From Bacteroidia bacterium (GTDB lineage: Bacteria > Bacteroidota > Bacteroidia > UKL13-3): a DNA stretch of 64,000 bases. The stretch covers positions 124,001 through 188,000 of the forward strand of contig JAGVLJ010000001.1 of the NCBI GenBank assembly GCA_020049855.1. Direction: 5' to 3'. This document shows positions 8,692 through 17,189 of this stretch, one piece after another; positions within the stretch are counted from its first letter, which is position 1, and every line of letters begins with the position of its first letter. A program made the position numbers and the translations under genes. The notes beneath the pieces are model-generated. The model was not told the DNA's origin. It worked only from the letters and a program-made list of their open reading frames with translations, and made no database searches.

Positions 8692-11646
8692 TTAGTTCTC
8701 ACACTGGTATTCAATCTCAGGTATCGAAAACCCGTCCTGAGGGTCTTCGCCCATTTTTATGGCTTCCATCATTTTTACAAGTAGAAATTCACGCTCTTTT
8801 TTTAGAGTTTCATTTGTTAATTTTTCTATTGCTAAATCGAAATAACAACGTCCGTCAATGTACGTTTTTTCAACCTTTGCATAAATGCTCAGAGGCTCAT
8901 CGCTCCAAAGCACTACATCGGCATCTTTTCCTATTTTAAGGCTTCCCACTCGATGGTCAACGTGGAGCATTTTAGCTGGATTTAGGGTAACCATTTTCCA
9001 AGCGGACTCCTTACTCATGTTTCCATATTTTACGCTTTTAGCAGCCTCTTGGTTTAACCTTCGTCCCATTTCGGCATCGTCTGAATTGATGGCTGTAACG
9101 ACTCCTATTTTATTGAGGATGGCTGCATTGTAAGGGATTGCATCAATTACTTCGTATTTATATGCCCACCAATCTGCAAATGTGCTTGCCGCAGCCCCAT
9201 GTGCTTTTATTTTATCTGCTACTTTGTATCCTTCCAGCACATGGGTAAAGGTATTCACCTTAAAACCTATAGAGTCGGCTAGGTTAATAAGCATACTGAT
9301 TTCTGATTGTACATAGGAGTGACAGGTAATAAATCGTTGCCGGGTTAATATTTCAAGCAGGGCTTCCAGCTCCAGATCAATCCGGAAAAGGCTTTTGTTT
9401 TTTTGTGCCAGTTCTTTTTCTTTTCCATATTTTTTTGCTCGGTTAAATGCATCAAGAATGATTTGCTCTACCCCCATACGTGTTTGTGGAAACCTGTGAG
9501 AAGGATCGTCCCAGTTGCCTCGCTTAACGTTTTCGCCCAGCGCAAATTTGATAAAACCGCCCCATCCTTCAAACTTCATTTCCTCCGGGGTATTTCCCCA
9601 GCGAAGTTTAATAAGTTGGGTTTGCCCGCCTATCGGATTACACGATCCGTGCAGCAGGTGTGCACAAGTTACTCCACCGGCCAGTTGCCTGAAAATATTT
9701 ATATCTTCGTTGTTTAGTACATCACCAATACGCACTTCTGATGTTACCGCTTGAGTGCATTCGTTCACTCCATTTTCAATGGCAATATGAGAATGCTCAT
9801 CGATAATACCTGCTGTAACATGTTTTCCTGTGGCATCAATGGAGGTGAACGGGATTTTACCAAAAACTTTTGCTCCGTCAAGATTTTTTCCAATGGCCAT
9901 AATTTTACCGTTTCCAATAGCCATATCAGTTGCGTATAAAATCCCCTCCGACTCTCCGGTCCATATGGTGGCGTTTTTAAATAATACAAACTCCTTTTCG
10001 GGTTTGGGGTTTGCCGAGCCATAGTCGGCAAACGGATACCAGTTAGCTACACTACCCCCAGGTATAAGCCATGAATCATCGGGCAATTTTCTTTTTTCGG
10101 CATTGCTTTCTTCCCGTGTTGCTATTACGGTTTTTCCATCATATATCAGGTTTAGTGTCATTGCCTGTTTTGGGTAATTGCCACCATACAAACTTACCCA
10201 AAGGTATGCGGGTTTAAGGCTTTTTTTGTTACACAACAGGACGAACTCTGCTGCCGATTTTCCTTTTACTGTCACCCATGGAGCTATACAGGTATCACCG
10301 TTTGAAATATACATGAGTTCAGTTTTGGTAATACTCATTTTTCCGTTGGTAAACGTATATGTTCCTTCAAATATTTTTTGTGACGCACCCTTTAAAACAG
10401 TTCTTTTTCCTTTTATCCAATTTTCGAGCAATACAAAATGCTCGTTGCTTAATGGATTGCTGCAAATAATAAAGTTGGCCATATGTCCGGGCTTTAGGCT
10501 TCCAATAAGGGCATCGGCTTTGAGCAATAGCGATGGGTTGGTACACATGCCACGCAATAGGGTTTTTTCATCCATTCCACACTTCATCATCAGGCGTATG
10601 TTTTTCCAAAAAGTATTCGGGTCGCTTACTTCTTCCGCGGTGAATGAAAAGGGAACTTCTGCTTTGGCTAAAATATGTGCATTGTACGGAGCTGTATTCC
10701 AATGGCGCAAATCGCGGGTACTGATGAGCTCTTTGTTTTGATTGGTAATCCGAAAGGGTTTAGGAAGAGCAACGGGAATGATTACTTTTGTTCCCAAGGC
10801 TTTTAGTTGGGAGGCGATCAGGTATTCATCTCCGGCTCCCTTTATTATGTAAGACAGCCCGAACTCGGAGGCAATCTTTTGTGCACGCAAAAGGGAAAGT
10901 TTATTTTCTGTTTCAAATATCTGGGGTAGTTCCTTAAGCAGGTTCATTCGTTCAAGAGCATAATTGTACTCTATTTTGTTTCCCCCCTTTGCATACCAAT
11001 CGGCATCATAGTAGGTTTGTCGAAGTAGGGCAATGCTTCCCATCAGCGATCCGGGGTAAATGTTGGGTGAACTTCCTTTGTTAAATGAAAAGTGTGCTGC
11101 ACTTTGTTTAGATACAATGAGTTCATTTTCGGAGCCGCCTCCTAGTAATACCAAAGCCGAAGACCCTCGTGCTATTCCATCACGTACCAGCGAAGAGGTG
11201 CAGCCATAACCCATTTCGAGTAATGCTGCGGAGCGTTTTTCATCCGGAGCAAAAAATTCAAAAGCATCATTGGCACTTCGGATGGAAGTATTCCAGCCGG
11301 TAACACTTGTTGCCTGTTTTTTGTACCACCCTTCTTTTGCTGCTTGAATTCCATAGGTACTAAAGGGGTCAATAAAAGACGGATAAATATAGGCACCCAT
11401 TACATCAATAATTACTGCATGTGCCGGAATGGTTACATTGTTTCCGCAGTCGGCTACCATACCGTCTTTTATTAGCAGGGTTGCATCGTGATAGCGCAGG
11501 TTTTCATCAACCCATATAGTTGCGTGGGTTATTGCAACAGTAGTTAGCTGAGGGTCTTTTAGCTGCGCTTTTGGAAAAGTGACCTGTGCCGCCACGAGAG
11601 CGGGAAATAATAAAATAGTCCAGAATAATCTATTTGCGGTCGCCAT
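8692..11646 (-). CDS. Secreted tandem amidohydrolase (imidazolonepropionase-like)
   Basis: I place the start at ATG 11646, which gives 984 residues and a clean signal peptide (MATANRLFWTILLFPALVAA). The frame is open to 11685, but that adds a polar lead that would hide the signal. There are two amidohydrolase units. The C-terminal one has the metal motif GIIDEHSHIAIENG (about residue 616), later histidine motifs (TCHSYV, TFTHVLEGY) and ends with the typical GSLKIGKDADVVLWS strand. The N-terminal one has the same scaffold but reads YPSFIDPFSTYG where HxH is expected, so it is probably inactive. It overlaps the LutB-like gene by 17 bp, making it the third gene of the panC operon. The substrate is unknown. 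Confidence 0.88.
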   Translation of the reverse strand: MATANRLFWTILLFPALVAAQVTFPKAQLKDPQLTTVAITHATIWVDENLRYHDATLLIKDGMVADCGNNVTIPAHAVIIDVMGAYIYPSFIDPFSTYGIQAAKEGWYKKQATSVTGWNTSIRSANDAFEFFAPDEKRSAALLEMGYGCTSSLVRDGIARGSSALVLLGGGSENELIVSKQSAAHFSFNKGSSPNIYPGSLMGSIALLRQTYYDADWYAKGGNKIEYNYALERMNLLKELPQIFETENKLSLLRAQKIASEFGLSYIIKGAGDEYLIASQLKALGTKVIIPVALPKPFRITNQNKELISTRDLRHWNTAPYNAHILAKAEVPFSFTAEEVSDPNTFWKNIRLMMKCGMDEKTLLRGMCTNPSLLLKADALIGSLKPGHMANFIICSNPLSNEHFVLLENWIKGKRTVLKGASQKIFEGTYTFTNGKMSITKTELMYISNGDTCIAPWVTVKGKSAAEFVLLCNKKSLKPAYLWVSLYGGNYPKQAMTLNLIYDGKTVIATREESNAEKRKLPDDSWLIPGGSVANWYPFADYGSANPKPEKEFVLFKNATIWTGESEGILYATDMAIGNGKIMAIGKNLDGAKVFGKIPFTSIDATGKHVTAGIIDEHSHIAIENGVNECTQAVTSEVRIGDVLNNEDINIFRQLAGGVTCAHLLHGSCNPIGGQTQLIKLRWGNTPEEMKFEGWGGFIKFALGENVKRGNWDDPSHRFPQTRMGVEQIILDAFNRAKKYGKEKELAQKNKSLFRIDLELEALLEILTRQRFITCHSYVQSEISMLINLADSIGFKVNTFTHVLEGYKVADKIKAHGAAASTFADWWAYKYEVIDAIPYNAAILNKIGVVTAINSDDAEMGRRLNQEAAKSVKYGNMSKESAWKMVTLNPAKMLHVDHRVGSLKIGKDADVVLWSDEPLSIYAKVEKTYIDGRCYFDLAIEKLTNETLKKEREFLLVKMMEAIKMGEDPQDGFSIPEIEYQCEN

Positions 11647-12988
11647 GTTTTTCACGCCAAAGTTCATTAAACGATTTAGGGGCAAACTCAGGAAAGGCTC
11701 TTCGTTCGCCCCATTGTTTTTTAAAAAGGGTTTTTAAAAAAAAGTTTTTCATTCCCGCTCCTCGATTCATTTTTTTGCGGTTGAGCACCCCCTTTTTCCA
11801 GGCATACCAAATCATTTTTTCTGAGCCTTTGGCCATTCCGTCTTCATTAAAGTCCCTGCGATTGGCCAGCAGGTTCATATGCAAGGGTATTTGTACAGGG
11901 CACACATCAGTACATGCTCCGCACAAGGTAGAGGCATGAGTTAGATGCTTGTATTCTTTCCTGTCAACCTGAATAGGGGTTATTACAGCCCCAATAGGCC
12001 CATTGTAGGTGGTTTCGTAGGTTTGGCCTCCAATGGTTTTAAATATAGGGCAAACATTGAGACATGCCCCGCAACGAATGCATTTAAGTGCTTGCCTTTG
12101 TTCAGGTTTTTCTAAAAGACTACTTCGTCCGTTATCGAGTAAAATTACAATCATTTCTTTGGGTCCGTCTGCTTCATCACTCATTCGTGGGCCGAGCAAC
12201 AACGAATTATACGCAGTAACACGCTGTCCGGTGCCATAAGTGGCCAATATAGGAAGCAATACTTCTAAATCGCCTGCTGCCGGAATTACTTTTTCAATAC
12301 CGGCAATTACTACATGAACATCGGGCCACGAAGTGCCCATGCGTGCGTTTCCTTCGTTTTCAGCAATGCTTATGGCACCAATATCGGCCACCAGAAAATT
12401 GGCTCCAGTTATTCCAAGCGATGAGGCAGGAAAGTGTGATCTGATTTTTTCGGCTACATTTTTAGCCGACATATCTACGGAGTTTATTTGTAGGATGGAA
12501 GCTATATCCTCTACTGATTTGTGCATGGCGGGAACCACCGGATGAAATGGTCTTTCCTTAGCTTGCTGTTGAATGTATTTGCCAATATCTGTTTCGGTGA
12601 TAACAATATTCTTTTTTTCAAGAAAGGCGGGTAATCCTATTTCTTCGGTAGCCATTGATTTACTCATCACTACTTCATCAGGCTTAAGAGCAGATAGAAT
12701 ATTTTCAAGTTCCTGCAGGGCACTTTCAGCATCGGGAGCCCAGACTACCTTTCCCCCTCTACGCACAAAATTATTTTCAAACTCAAGTAAAAATTTGTCG
12801 AGGCTTTCAATAGCCCTCCATCTCGAGTAGGAAGCTCGTTCTTTGGCCAATGCCAGATTTTCGAACTGGGTTAGACCCAGCGCATGGTTTTTCTGATAAT
12901 TGTTCAGGCTAGTTTCAATTTTCTGACGCATAACCTTATCAAAGGCCTTTTTCTCCGATTTTTCGAAAAAACGTTCCTGTGGCGACAT
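11630..12988 (-). CDS. LutB/LldF-type lactate utilization iron-sulfur protein
   Basis: This 452-residue protein has a LUD domain (about 70-290; GITGANFLVADIGAISIAENEGN) followed by two 4Fe-4S clusters. The first is CIRCGACLNVCP (about 303) and the second CGACTDVCP (about 355). LutB works with LutA and LutC in oxidation of L-lactate to pyruvate in Bacillus. No LutA or LutC is next to it here, so its partners must be elsewhere. The start ATG at 12988 shares one base with the panC stop (TAATG). The two genes are therefore translationally coupled, although lactate oxidation and pantothenate synthesis have no obvious common pathway. Confidence 0.9.
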   Translation of the reverse strand: MSPQERFFEKSEKKAFDKVMRQKIETSLNNYQKNHALGLTQFENLALAKERASYSRWRAIESLDKFLLEFENNFVRRGGKVVWAPDAESALQELENILSALKPDEVVMSKSMATEEIGLPAFLEKKNIVITETDIGKYIQQQAKERPFHPVVPAMHKSVEDIASILQINSVDMSAKNVAEKIRSHFPASSLGITGANFLVADIGAISIAENEGNARMGTSWPDVHVVIAGIEKVIPAAGDLEVLLPILATYGTGQRVTAYNSLLLGPRMSDEADGPKEMIVILLDNGRSSLLEKPEQRQALKCIRCGACLNVCPIFKTIGGQTYETTYNGPIGAVITPIQVDRKEYKHLTHASTLCGACTDVCPVQIPLHMNLLANRRDFNEDGMAKGSEKMIWYAWKKGVLNRKKMNRGAGMKNFFLKTLFKKQWGERRAFPEFAPKSFNELWREKHGDRK

Positions 12989-13833
12989 TACTTCAGAATA
13001 ATATTATCAATAAGGCGTACTTTACCAAGCCTAACAGTAATGCAAGCTACAATATTTAGGGCATCATCCCAACTTTCAACCGGATGCAGGTATTCGGTTT
13101 CAGCAATTTCAAAATATTCAGGTAAAAGATCGGGATAGGTTTGAAGTTCGTTTAATACCTGTTTTCTTATTTCGTGCGGGGAAAGCACAGGTACCTGCTC
13201 TTTGGCATGTAGCAATGCCTTAAAAATAGCCGGAGCAATGGCTCGTTCGGCAGACGAGAGTTGTTCATTGCGCGAACTCATTGCCAAACCATCCTGTTCT
13301 CTGGTAATCGGACAAAATTCGAGTTGAATAGGTAAGCCATAGTGGCGGATTAGCATTTTAACAACCAAACATTGCTGAAAATCTTTCTGTCCAAAAAAGG
13401 TAATATCGGGTGTAACCAAATCAAAGAAACGCTTTACTACATTCATTACTCCGTTAAAATGTCCCGGCCTATATGCCGCCTCCATTACCAAACCAATATT
13501 ACCAAGATCAATGGCAAAGTCCTCGTCTGTTTTATATACATCACTTACTTCGTCCGGGGCATACACAAGCAGGTTTTTAAACCCGGCAAGCAATTCAAGA
13601 TCTTTAGACAGTGTGCGTGGATAATGCTTGAGGTCTTCGGCATTGTTAAATTGGGCGGGATTGACAAAAATACTACAAACAGTTACATCACATTTTAATG
13701 CTGATGCCTGAATTAAAGAGATATGTCCCTGATGCAAGGCACCCATAGTGGGAACAAAGCCAATGCGCTTACCTAAGGTTCGCAAATGCCTTATTTCGTC
13801 TCGTAAATCGTTAGATAATTTATAGAATATCAA
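12988..13833 (-). CDS. panC: Pantoate--beta-alanine ligase
   Basis: This 281-residue protein matches the usual family length. It carries the nucleotidyl-transferase motif FVPTMGALHQGHISL (about 27-41), the pantoate-binding FGQKDFQQCLV, and the ATP-site segment REQDGLAMSSRN. It condenses pantoate and beta-alanine with ATP to give pantothenate, the precursor of coenzyme A, in the cytoplasm. The start is ATG 13833. It is divergent from a short glycogen-synthase-like gene, an arrangement I know from many Bacteroidota. It is the first gene of the minus-strand operon panC - LutB-like - amidohydrolase. Confidence 0.97.
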   Translation of the reverse strand: MIFYKLSNDLRDEIRHLRTLGKRIGFVPTMGALHQGHISLIQASALKCDVTVCSIFVNPAQFNNAEDLKHYPRTLSKDLELLAGFKNLLVYAPDEVSDVYKTDEDFAIDLGNIGLVMEAAYRPGHFNGVMNVVKRFFDLVTPDITFFGQKDFQQCLVVKMLIRHYGLPIQLEFCPITREQDGLAMSSRNEQLSSAERAIAPAIFKALLHAKEQVPVLSPHEIRKQVLNELQTYPDLLPEYFEIAETEYLHPVESWDDALNIVACITVRLGKVRLIDNIILK

Positions 13834-13877
13834 ATTATTATTAGTGATAATGGGGCCATATTATAAAAAGAATCTGA

Positions 13878-13885
13878 CAAATTTA
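13878..13885 (-). promoter_or_regulatory. Candidate -7 element for panC
   Basis: On the minus strand the sequence reads TAAATTTG, an exact match to the Bacteroidota -7 consensus TAnnTTTG, about 45 bases before the panC ATG. No clear -33 TTG is seen at the usual distance, so this is a prediction only. Confidence 0.4.
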
Positions 13886-13910
13886 TACGTAAAGTCTCCA
13901 GAATTTTCTA

Positions 13911-13918
13911 TATTTTTG
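13911..13918 (+). promoter_or_regulatory. Candidate -7 element for the glycogen-synthase-like gene
   Basis: TATTTTTG matches TAnnTTTG exactly, 29 bases before the ATG at 13948. With the panC element it forms a divergent promoter pair. No good -33 TTG is visible. Confidence 0.45.
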
Positions 13919-13947
13919 CACACTGTTTTCAAATTAACTACATTCTT

Positions 13948-14781
13948 ATGGTAAAAAGTTCTAATCGTAAACGAGTACTTTTCGTTTCATCAGAAATGAG
14001 TCCTTTTCTAAAAGTTTCCAGTGTTTCAGAGTTAGCCCGCAGATTGCCTCAGGCCATTCAGGAAAAAGACAATGAAATCCGTGTACTTATGCCACGCTTC
14101 GGGTGTATTAATGAACGAAGAAACCGCCTGCATGAGGTGGTAAGGTTATCGGGAATCAATATTACAATTGATGATAATGACAACCCGCTAACCATTAAAG
14201 TAGCATCTATTCCGGAAGCTAAAATGCAGGTATACTTTCTTGATAACGAAGATTACTTCCACCGGAAGTTTGTATTTTCAAACGAGAAGGAGGAATTTTA
14301 TGCCGATAATGACGAGCGCACCATTTTCTTTTGCAAAGGTGCTTTGGAAACGGTAAAAAAACTTGGATGGGCTCCTGATATTATCCATTGTCAGGGATGG
14401 ATGACTAGTTTGATTCCCTTGTATATTAAAACCATTTATAAAAACGAACCGGTTTTCCGTAATGCTAAAGTTGTATTCTCGTTGTTTGATAACGAATTTG
14501 AGGAAAATCTGGGAAAAGACTTTGCCCGTAAAGCAAGCCTGAACAATATTGACGAAGGCCAGATGGGTACGTTTAAAGACGGAAATTGTTCAAGTTTATA
14601 CATGGGAGCCATTGAGCATTCGGATGCGGTGGTTAAATGCAGCGAAAATATTGACCCTAAAGTAGCTAAGCAGTTAACTGCACAAACCAAAAAAGGAACT
14701 GTAGTGGTGGATCATGCTGAGGATGGGTTTGCAGAAAAATATGCAGAGTTATATGATTCGTTGCTTGTTCGCCAAAACTAA
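13948..14781 (+). CDS. Short glycogen/starch synthase-like (GT5 N-domain) protein
   Basis: The 277 residues align by eye with the N-terminal Rossmann domain of glycogen synthase: KRVLFVSSEMSPFLK, then DIIHCQGWMTSLIPLYIK (compare the DWHTGL region), and MQVYFLDNEDYFHRK. Full enzymes are about 480 residues with a second, sugar-nucleotide-binding domain, which is absent here. The acceptor loop KTGGL is replaced by KVSSV (residues 22-26). A catalytic role is therefore unlikely; a structural or regulatory role is inference. The start is ATG 13948. It overlaps the DUF4270 gene by 29 bases and is divergent from panC. Confidence 0.8.
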   Translation: MVKSSNRKRVLFVSSEMSPFLKVSSVSELARRLPQAIQEKDNEIRVLMPRFGCINERRNRLHEVVRLSGINITIDDNDNPLTIKVASIPEAKMQVYFLDNEDYFHRKFVFSNEKEEFYADNDERTIFFCKGALETVKKLGWAPDIIHCQGWMTSLIPLYIKTIYKNEPVFRNAKVVFSLFDNEFEENLGKDFARKASLNNIDEGQMGTFKDGNCSSLYMGAIEHSDAVVKCSENIDPKVAKQLTAQTKKGTVVVDHAEDGFAEKYAELYDSLLVRQN

Positions 14782-16099
14782 GTTACTCTTTTTACTTTTT
14801 ACTTTTTACTCTATCGTGTTGGCCTGCAAAAAGGTTGACAGTGAAGTGATAGGAAAGGATATTCTGCCTAATGGGGATGATATTGTACTTATCGAAACCG
14901 ATACCTTTCAGTTGGTAACTTATACCCAAAAAGACGACTCGGTTAGAACAGATGAGCGACCTGTGAGTCCATTGGGAAGAATGAACGATCCGGTTTTTGG
15001 CACAACCGCAACCAGCATATTTGCACAATTTCGCTTGCCCGAAAACAATCTCGATTTTTCAGCAGTAACTATTGATTCGGTTGTGTTATCACTTAAATTT
15101 CAAGGTAAAACAGCTTATTACGGCAATCTTAACAGCCCACAAACCTTTAAAGTTTTTGAGCTTTCGCAAAATCTTCGTACCGACAGCCAGTACTATTCTA
15201 CCTCTTGGGCAAATTATGATCCGCAGGAGTTAGGAAGTTGGTCGGGCCAGATGAACCTAACGGATAGTGTAATGGTATTTCAAGGATCCGTAGCAAAAAA
15301 ATTACCTCCGCAAGTTCGAATCCATATTACCTCCGCAAGTTTTATTAATAAGCTTAAAAACGCAGGAATAAACTTTGCAACTACCGAGGCGTTTTTGCAA
15401 TACCTGAAAGGAGTGGTTGTTGTTCCTGTTTCGCCACCACCTGCTCCAGGAGAAGGAGCTATAGTAAATATTGATTTTTTAAATGGGTACTCGGGGCTTA
15501 CCATTTATTACAGCGATTCGCTATCTAAGTTTTTCCCTATTAATGAAAACTCGGCTCGTTTCAATAACATTACACACGATTATACAGGAACAGTTTTAGC
15601 CGGGCAACTTAATCTTAAACAAAACAGAGATACCTGTTACGCTCAATCAATGGCGGGGTTGAAAACATTAATTAAATTCCCTACAATTTTCGATTTGGTT
15701 AAAAACAATAATAACAAAGTTGTTTCGATACTGAGTGCCGAGTTAATTTTGCCAACCTACACAATCAATAGCCCCACAGATTATCCGTTTCCGCTTCAAA
15801 CCATGTTTATAGAGTCGGATTCGATGGGAAAAAATAAACAAACTTCGGGGGTGGTTCCCTTTGGCACTTACAATACCGATAAATCGCAGGTAAAAACCTC
15901 TCTTACCTATTCGCTTTTGCCTAAAAATTATTTACAAACCATTCTCGACACCTACCGGAAAACAGGAGTAGCTGCCGACAATGGAATTTTCTTTGTTACT
16001 TCGTATAATTATGCCGGGATGGAGCGAATTATTTTAAATACCTCAAAAACAGGCGTAGTTCGTCCCAAGCTTAAACTCATTTACACCGTAGTTCCATAA
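14753..16099 (+). CDS. DUF4270 family lipoprotein
   Basis: The start ATG 14753 gives 448 residues opening MIRCLFAKTKLLFLLF and a lipobox SIVLAC, so the mature protein begins with a lipidated cysteine (residue 24). The frame is open to 14714, but earlier starts only add a polar lead inside the upstream gene. The N-terminal motifs (SEVIGKDILPNGDDIVLIETDTF and LGRMNDPVFGTTATS) are characteristic of DUF4270, a Bacteroidota-restricted outer-membrane lipoprotein family of unknown function. Its genes commonly sit next to glycogen-synthase-like and panC genes. It is probably co-transcribed with the preceding gene. Confidence 0.85.
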   Translation: MIRCLFAKTKLLFLLFTFYSIVLACKKVDSEVIGKDILPNGDDIVLIETDTFQLVTYTQKDDSVRTDERPVSPLGRMNDPVFGTTATSIFAQFRLPENNLDFSAVTIDSVVLSLKFQGKTAYYGNLNSPQTFKVFELSQNLRTDSQYYSTSWANYDPQELGSWSGQMNLTDSVMVFQGSVAKKLPPQVRIHITSASFINKLKNAGINFATTEAFLQYLKGVVVVPVSPPPAPGEGAIVNIDFLNGYSGLTIYYSDSLSKFFPINENSARFNNITHDYTGTVLAGQLNLKQNRDTCYAQSMAGLKTLIKFPTIFDLVKNNNNKVVSILSAELILPTYTINSPTDYPFPLQTMFIESDSMGKNKQTSGVVPFGTYNTDKSQVKTSLTYSLLPKNYLQTILDTYRKTGVAADNGIFFVTSYNYAGMERIILNTSKTGVVRPKLKLIYTVVP

Positions 16100-16105
16100 G
16101 TAGTC

Positions 16106-17158
16106 GTGATCATTGTACTAGAAAAAGATATTGTTCAGGAAGCCACTTTGCATATAATAGGTAAACTCCACGAACTTGGATTAAAGAATCATGCTGTTCA
16201 TTTAAATGGTCAATCAATTATTACCGTTTCCAACACTCCTGTTGATTTTGATACCCGCGTATTAAAACTGATGAACGGAATAAAAGATGTATTTGAAGTG
16301 AGTGAGCCTTATAAGCTTGCCAGCAAAAGCTGGAAAAAAGAACCTACTACTTTTGAAGTTAACGGAACTCCTGTGGGCACTTCGGTTATTAACCTGATGG
16401 CCGGCCCTTGTGCTGTTGAGTCGGAAGAGCAGATATTTACAATGGCCGAATTTCTTCACAGCCGTAATGTTAAATTTATAAGAGGCGGAGCTTATAAACC
16501 TCGGTCTTCTCCCTATTCTTTTCAGGGATTAGGCAAAGAAGGGCTTAAGATGTTACGGGCTGCAGCCGACAAATATGACTTGAATGTGGTAACCGAAGTA
16601 GTGGATTTAAGTCTGCTGGATGAAGTATCTCAATATGCCGATGTGCTGCAAATAGGAACCCGAAACATGCAAAATTTTTACCTATTGGCCGAAATGGGCA
16701 AGCAGAACAAACCGGTTTTGCTTAAACGTGGCATGCAGGCTCGCATACAAGAGTGGCTTATGGCAGCCGAGTATATTTTATCTGGAGGTAACGAGCAAGT
16801 AATTTTATGTGAGCGGGGAATACGCACCTTTGATACCATAGGTCGGAACACGCTTGACGTATCGGCTATTCCCATTGTAAAAGAGCTAAGCCACTTGCCG
16901 GTATTTTCTGATCCGAGTCATGGTACAGGTATCAGAAATCGCGTAGCTCCTATGTCGCTGGCATCTGTTGCGGCCGGAGCTGACGGCTTGCTGATAGAGG
17001 TTCATCACAACCCGGACAAAGCCCTTTCTGACGGGCCACAATCTATTTTACCGGCTCAACTAGATGAATTGATGAGTCAACTGTGCCCACTGGCAAACGT
17101 AGTAGGAAGAAAGTTAGACTATCAATTACAAAATAGTTATCTTCGAACCGAATCCTAA
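16106..17158 (+). CDS. aroF: 3-deoxy-7-phosphoheptulonate (DAHP) synthase, KDOPS-like type
   Basis: This 350-residue protein has an N-terminal ferredoxin-like regulatory domain (about 1-75) and a TIM-barrel synthase (about 85-345). Diagnostic motifs are MAGPCAVES, RGGAYKPRSSPYSFQGLG, VLLKRGM and the metal/phosphate region FSDPSHGTG. It condenses phosphoenolpyruvate and erythrose-4-phosphate, the first step of aromatic amino acid synthesis. The N-terminal domain is the kind that gives feedback control in this subclass. The start is GTG 16106 (GTGATCATTGTA), six bases after the DUF4270 stop; no better ATG is near. Confidence 0.95.
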   Translation: MIIVLEKDIVQEATLHIIGKLHELGLKNHAVHLNGQSIITVSNTPVDFDTRVLKLMNGIKDVFEVSEPYKLASKSWKKEPTTFEVNGTPVGTSVINLMAGPCAVESEEQIFTMAEFLHSRNVKFIRGGAYKPRSSPYSFQGLGKEGLKMLRAAADKYDLNVVTEVVDLSLLDEVSQYADVLQIGTRNMQNFYLLAEMGKQNKPVLLKRGMQARIQEWLMAAEYILSGGNEQVILCERGIRTFDTIGRNTLDVSAIPIVKELSHLPVFSDPSHGTGIRNRVAPMSLASVAAGADGLLIEVHHNPDKALSDGPQSILPAQLDELMSQLCPLANVVGRKLDYQLQNSYLRTES

Positions 17159-17189
17159 TCTTAACAGGTACTTAAAAAATTAAACTACT

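Noticed and set aside
10178-10741. 187-codon open frame on the plus strand
   Set aside because: It lies entirely antisense inside the amidohydrolase gene, which has clear motifs; no start-site or domain support.
13834-13947. Cobalamin or TPP riboswitch in the panC divergent region
   Set aside because: The region is 114 bases, AT-rich, and I see no conserved riboswitch core; two -7 elements explain it.
17159-17189. A glmS ribozyme before glmS
   Set aside because: The gap is only 31 bases, far too short for the ribozyme, and the gene follows aroF closely.
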